Shown: positions 12,779 through 14,800 of the stretch, one piece after another
How the letters are laid out: the number at the start of each line of letters is the position of its first letter
How positions within the stretch are numbered: position 1 is the stretch's first letter
Source of the DNA: Candidatus Symbiobacter sp.
GTDB taxonomy: Bacteria; Pseudomonadota; Alphaproteobacteria; Elsterales; Elsteraceae
Assembly (NCBI GenBank): GCA_030054015.1
Contig: JASGCR010000022.1
Span: 1 to 14,800, forward strand
Reading direction: 5' to 3'
Length of the DNA stretch: 14,800 nt
Made by a program: the position numbers and the translations under genes
Notes under the pieces: generated by a model
Seen by the model: only the letters and a program-made list of their open reading frames with translations
The model's database searches: none
Told to the model about the DNA's origin: nothing

Positions 12779-14695
12779 ATGAAAAAGAATGATGGCTCCA
12801 GCCAAAACTTGCCGCATTCGGCATCCGACCCCATAAGCCTGGACATTGCCCATCTGTCCCACGCCTATGCCAACAAAAAAATAACGCCAACCCAGATGGT
12901 GCGGATGATTTATGAACGCATCCGCGCCCAGGGCCAGGACCAGGTGTGGATCAGTATGGTGTCAGAGCAAGACGCGCTGGCCCGTGCGGCGGGATTGGAA
13001 AAATCGCCGCCCACGCCGCAAAATATCGATAAAAACCGTCTCTGGGGTATACCCTTTGCGGTCAAAGACAATATTGATGTGAGCGGGATGCCGACCACGG
13101 CGGCGTGTCCGGTATTTGCCTCGGATGGCGAGGGTTCGGCTCCGATCATTGATGCGGTGCTGCAACAAGGCGCGATTTTCATTGGCAAAAACAACCTTGA
13201 TCAATTCGCTACCGGCTTGGCGGGGGTGCGGTCGCCGCATGGCGTGCCGCGCAATCCGTTTAATCCCGATTATATTCCCGGCGGCTCAAGTTCGGGCAGC
13301 GCGGTGGCGGTGTCATCCGGTTTGGTGAGTTTCGCCCTGGTCACCGACACGTCGGGTTCGGGGCGGGTGCCAGCCGGGTTTAACAATATCGTGGGTTTGA
13401 AACCGACGCCGGGCCTCGTGAGTACGCGCGGGATAATTCCGGCCAGTCGGTCATTGGATTGTGCGGCGGTTTTGGCTTTGACGGTCGAAGATGCGGTGCT
13501 GGTGCGCGAGATTATCGCCGGATTTGACCAGGCCGATCCCTGGTCGCGCCCGATAAGCGGGGAATTTGACAAGGCATTTGATTTTAGCGAAGGGTTTCGC
13601 TTTGCCGTGCCGCGTGCGGATCAAATGGTTTGGTTTGAAGGAGCCGATAAAAATCCCTATGGCGGCGGAGACGGGCAAAAAATATTCGACCAGGTACGAA
13701 CGCGGTTAAAAAAATTGGGCGGGCGCGAGGTGGAATTTGATTTCCGTCCGTTTGGGGTGGGGTCGGAAATGTTTAGCCAATCGGCTTTGCGGGCCGAACG
13801 GGCGGCATCGATTGGCGATTTTGTCGCCGCTCACCCCGACTCCGTCTTGCCCGTCATCCACCAAGTCTTAAAAGGAGCATCGGATTACTCCGCGATTGAT
13901 CTTTGGCGCGCCCATTATCGTTTATTGGCGTTGCGGCGGCAAGCCGATTCGGTGTGGCGTGGGGCCGATGTGATGGTTTTGCCAAGTTCGGGGGCGTATT
14001 ATCGCTTGGATGCGGTCGCGGCCGAACCCATCGACCGCCCCGCCAAATTGGCGCATTATGGCGCGTTTGCCAATTTATTTGGCTTGGCGGCTTTGACCGT
14101 GCCGGGCGGTTTTACCGAACATGGCTTGCCGTTTGGGGTGACGTTGTTCGCGCCGGGGCAACATGATCGCCGCCTCGATTGGGTGGGCAGTCGCCTGCAA
14201 CGGGCTGCGAAAATGCGGCTGGGCGCCAGCCAGGTTTTTTATGGCGGTGACGATGCCGCGGTCGGCCCGGGCGTGGAAAACGAAACCATCCGCCTGGCCG
14301 TGTGTGGCTTGTCGCTGACTGGCGAGAAATTAAACCCGCGTTTGGTCGAATTGGGGGGGAAATTGCGGCAAACCACCACCACCGCGCCGCGTTATCGCCT
14401 GTTTGTTTTGGTTGGAAAACCCAGCCGCGCCGCACTGCTCCGCCAATCCGAAGGTGAGGGGGGGGGCTTTGCCATTGAAACCGAGATTTGGGAACTGCCT
14501 TTATCGCGTTTTGGCCGGTTTGCCGCGTCGTTAGAGGCCCCGCTGAGTTTGGGACGGGTTGAATTGGCGGATGGCACGTATGTTACCGGCGTTTTATGCG
14601 AGGCCTGGGCCACCCAAGGCGCGGTCGATATTTCCGGTTATGGCGGATGGCGTGCGTACAAGGCATATATTTCCGGCGCGGAAAGGGGGGGTTAA
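12779..14695 (+). CDS. atzF: Allophanate hydrolase (amidase-signature)
   Basis: The 638-aa enzyme should hydrolyse allophanate to ammonia and CO2, the last step of urea-amidolyase and s-triazine/cyanurate breakdown. The amidase domain (1 to about 470) shows the Ser-cisSer-Lys triad: K96 in PFAVKDNID, S170 in PGGSSSGSAVAV and nucleophile S194 in TDTSGSGRVPAGFNNIVGLKPT. The spacing matches that of the characterised AtzF enzyme as I recall it, and SGRVPAGFNN distinguishes allophanate hydrolase from Glu-tRNA amidotransferase A. The C-terminal domain (about 510-638, LAVCGLSLTGEKLN to YGGWRAYKAY) is the separate allophanate hydrolase C domain, so the gene is complete. The start is firm: GGGGAAGG (12763-12770) lies eight bases upstream. 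No urea carboxylase, biuret hydrolase or urea transporter is in the window. The 39-base gap after DUF1467 allows co-transcription. Confidence 0.92.
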   Translation: MKKNDGSSQNLPHSASDPISLDIAHLSHAYANKKITPTQMVRMIYERIRAQGQDQVWISMVSEQDALARAAGLEKSPPTPQNIDKNRLWGIPFAVKDNIDVSGMPTTAACPVFASDGEGSAPIIDAVLQQGAIFIGKNNLDQFATGLAGVRSPHGVPRNPFNPDYIPGGSSSGSAVAVSSGLVSFALVTDTSGSGRVPAGFNNIVGLKPTPGLVSTRGIIPASRSLDCAAVLALTVEDAVLVREIIAGFDQADPWSRPISGEFDKAFDFSEGFRFAVPRADQMVWFEGADKNPYGGGDGQKIFDQVRTRLKKLGGREVEFDFRPFGVGSEMFSQSALRAERAASIGDFVAAHPDSVLPVIHQVLKGASDYSAIDLWRAHYRLLALRRQADSVWRGADVMVLPSSGAYYRLDAVAAEPIDRPAKLAHYGAFANLFGLAALTVPGGFTEHGLPFGVTLFAPGQHDRRLDWVGSRLQRAAKMRLGASQVFYGGDDAAVGPGVENETIRLAVCGLSLTGEKLNPRLVELGGKLRQTTTTAPRYRLFVLVGKPSRAALLRQSEGEGGGFAIETEIWELPLSRFGRFAASLEAPLSLGRVELADGTYVTGVLCEAWATQGAVDISGYGGWRAYKAYISGAERGG

Positions 14696-14699
14696 AACC

Positions 14700-14734
14700 C
14701 TTAATCAGACCTTCCTAAGGAAGGTCTGATTAAG
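14700..14734. terminator. Perfect 16-bp stem hairpin after allophanate hydrolase
   Basis: The bases 14700-14715 (CTTAATCAGACCTTCC) and 14719-14734 are exact reverse complements around a TAA loop, starting five bases after the stop codon. There is no T-run directly after, so it may terminate weakly, act as a 3'-end stabiliser or be an inserted repeat. Confidence 0.6.
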
Positions 14735-14749
14735 TCGATAATTGATTTA

Positions 14750-14773
14750 CCCCCCCTTCTTTAGAAGGGGGGG
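14750..14773. terminator. Second hairpin, C-run/G-run stem
   Basis: CCCCCCCTTCT (14750-14760) and AGAAGGGGGGG (14763-14773) pair perfectly with only TT between them, so two or three inner pairs must open. It lies 15 bases beyond the first hairpin. A further small stem, AGGGC-GAA-GCCCT, follows at 14786-14798. The last 105 bases contain no gene. Confidence 0.5.
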
Positions 14774-14800
14774 AAAGCGACGCTTAGGGCGAAGCCCTTA

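Noticed and set aside
1..14800. Integrase, transposase or tRNA attachment site that would define a mobile island
   Set aside because: I looked for tyrosine/serine recombinase, DDE transposase and tRNA features and found none; the island idea rests only on gene content, base composition and the 22-bp repeat pair.

Overview
The window looks like chromosomal DNA from an alphaproteobacterium of moderate GC content. The best taxonomic clue is the tightly coupled methylmalonyl-CoA epimerase / DUF1467 pair at 12.04-12.74 kb, an arrangement I associate with Alphaproteobacteria. No tRNA, rRNA, CRISPR array, transposase or integrase was recognised. No finer taxonomic placement is justified.

Layout. 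(1) 1-2004: an AT-rich two-gene operon, an AAA/ABC-type ATPase (OLD/RecF/AAA_21 style) followed 2 bases later by a DUF4276 protein with a Toprim-like acidic pattern. This is best read as an ATPase-nuclease defence module. (2) 2085-5645: a complete cobalamin-dependent methionine synthase (metH), a housekeeping gene, of a sequence type unlike the E. coli enzyme. (3) 5749-9265: an AAA+ ATPase and a subtilisin-like serine protease with overlapping frames, matching the IetA/IetS pair. (4) 9236-11012, minus strand: a NAPE-PLD/UlaG-like metallo-beta-lactamase-fold hydrolase and, upstream of it, a DUF433/DUF5615 toxin-antitoxin pair. The pair is driven from a near-consensus promoter whose -35 lies in the first of four 19-bp tandem repeats. 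(5) 11197-11805, minus strand: an unrecognised multi-pass membrane protein with a His/acid-rich tail. (6) 12039-14695, plus strand: mce, DUF1467 and a complete allophanate hydrolase. (7) 14696-14800: a gene-free end with two strong hairpins.

How the parts fit. The accessory genes (two candidate defence modules and one toxin-antitoxin pair) sit around metH in a small defence island. Parts of the two candidate defence modules are visibly more AT-rich than metH or the mce-allophanate hydrolase block, which suggests separate acquisition. A 22-base sequence occurs in inverted orientation near 78-99 and 11129-11150, bracketing the accessory segment together with metH; it may be a dispersed intergenic repeat or an island boundary. 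The most promising candidate for a poorly described system is the ATPase-DUF4276 operon. IetAS is known in outline but mechanistically open.
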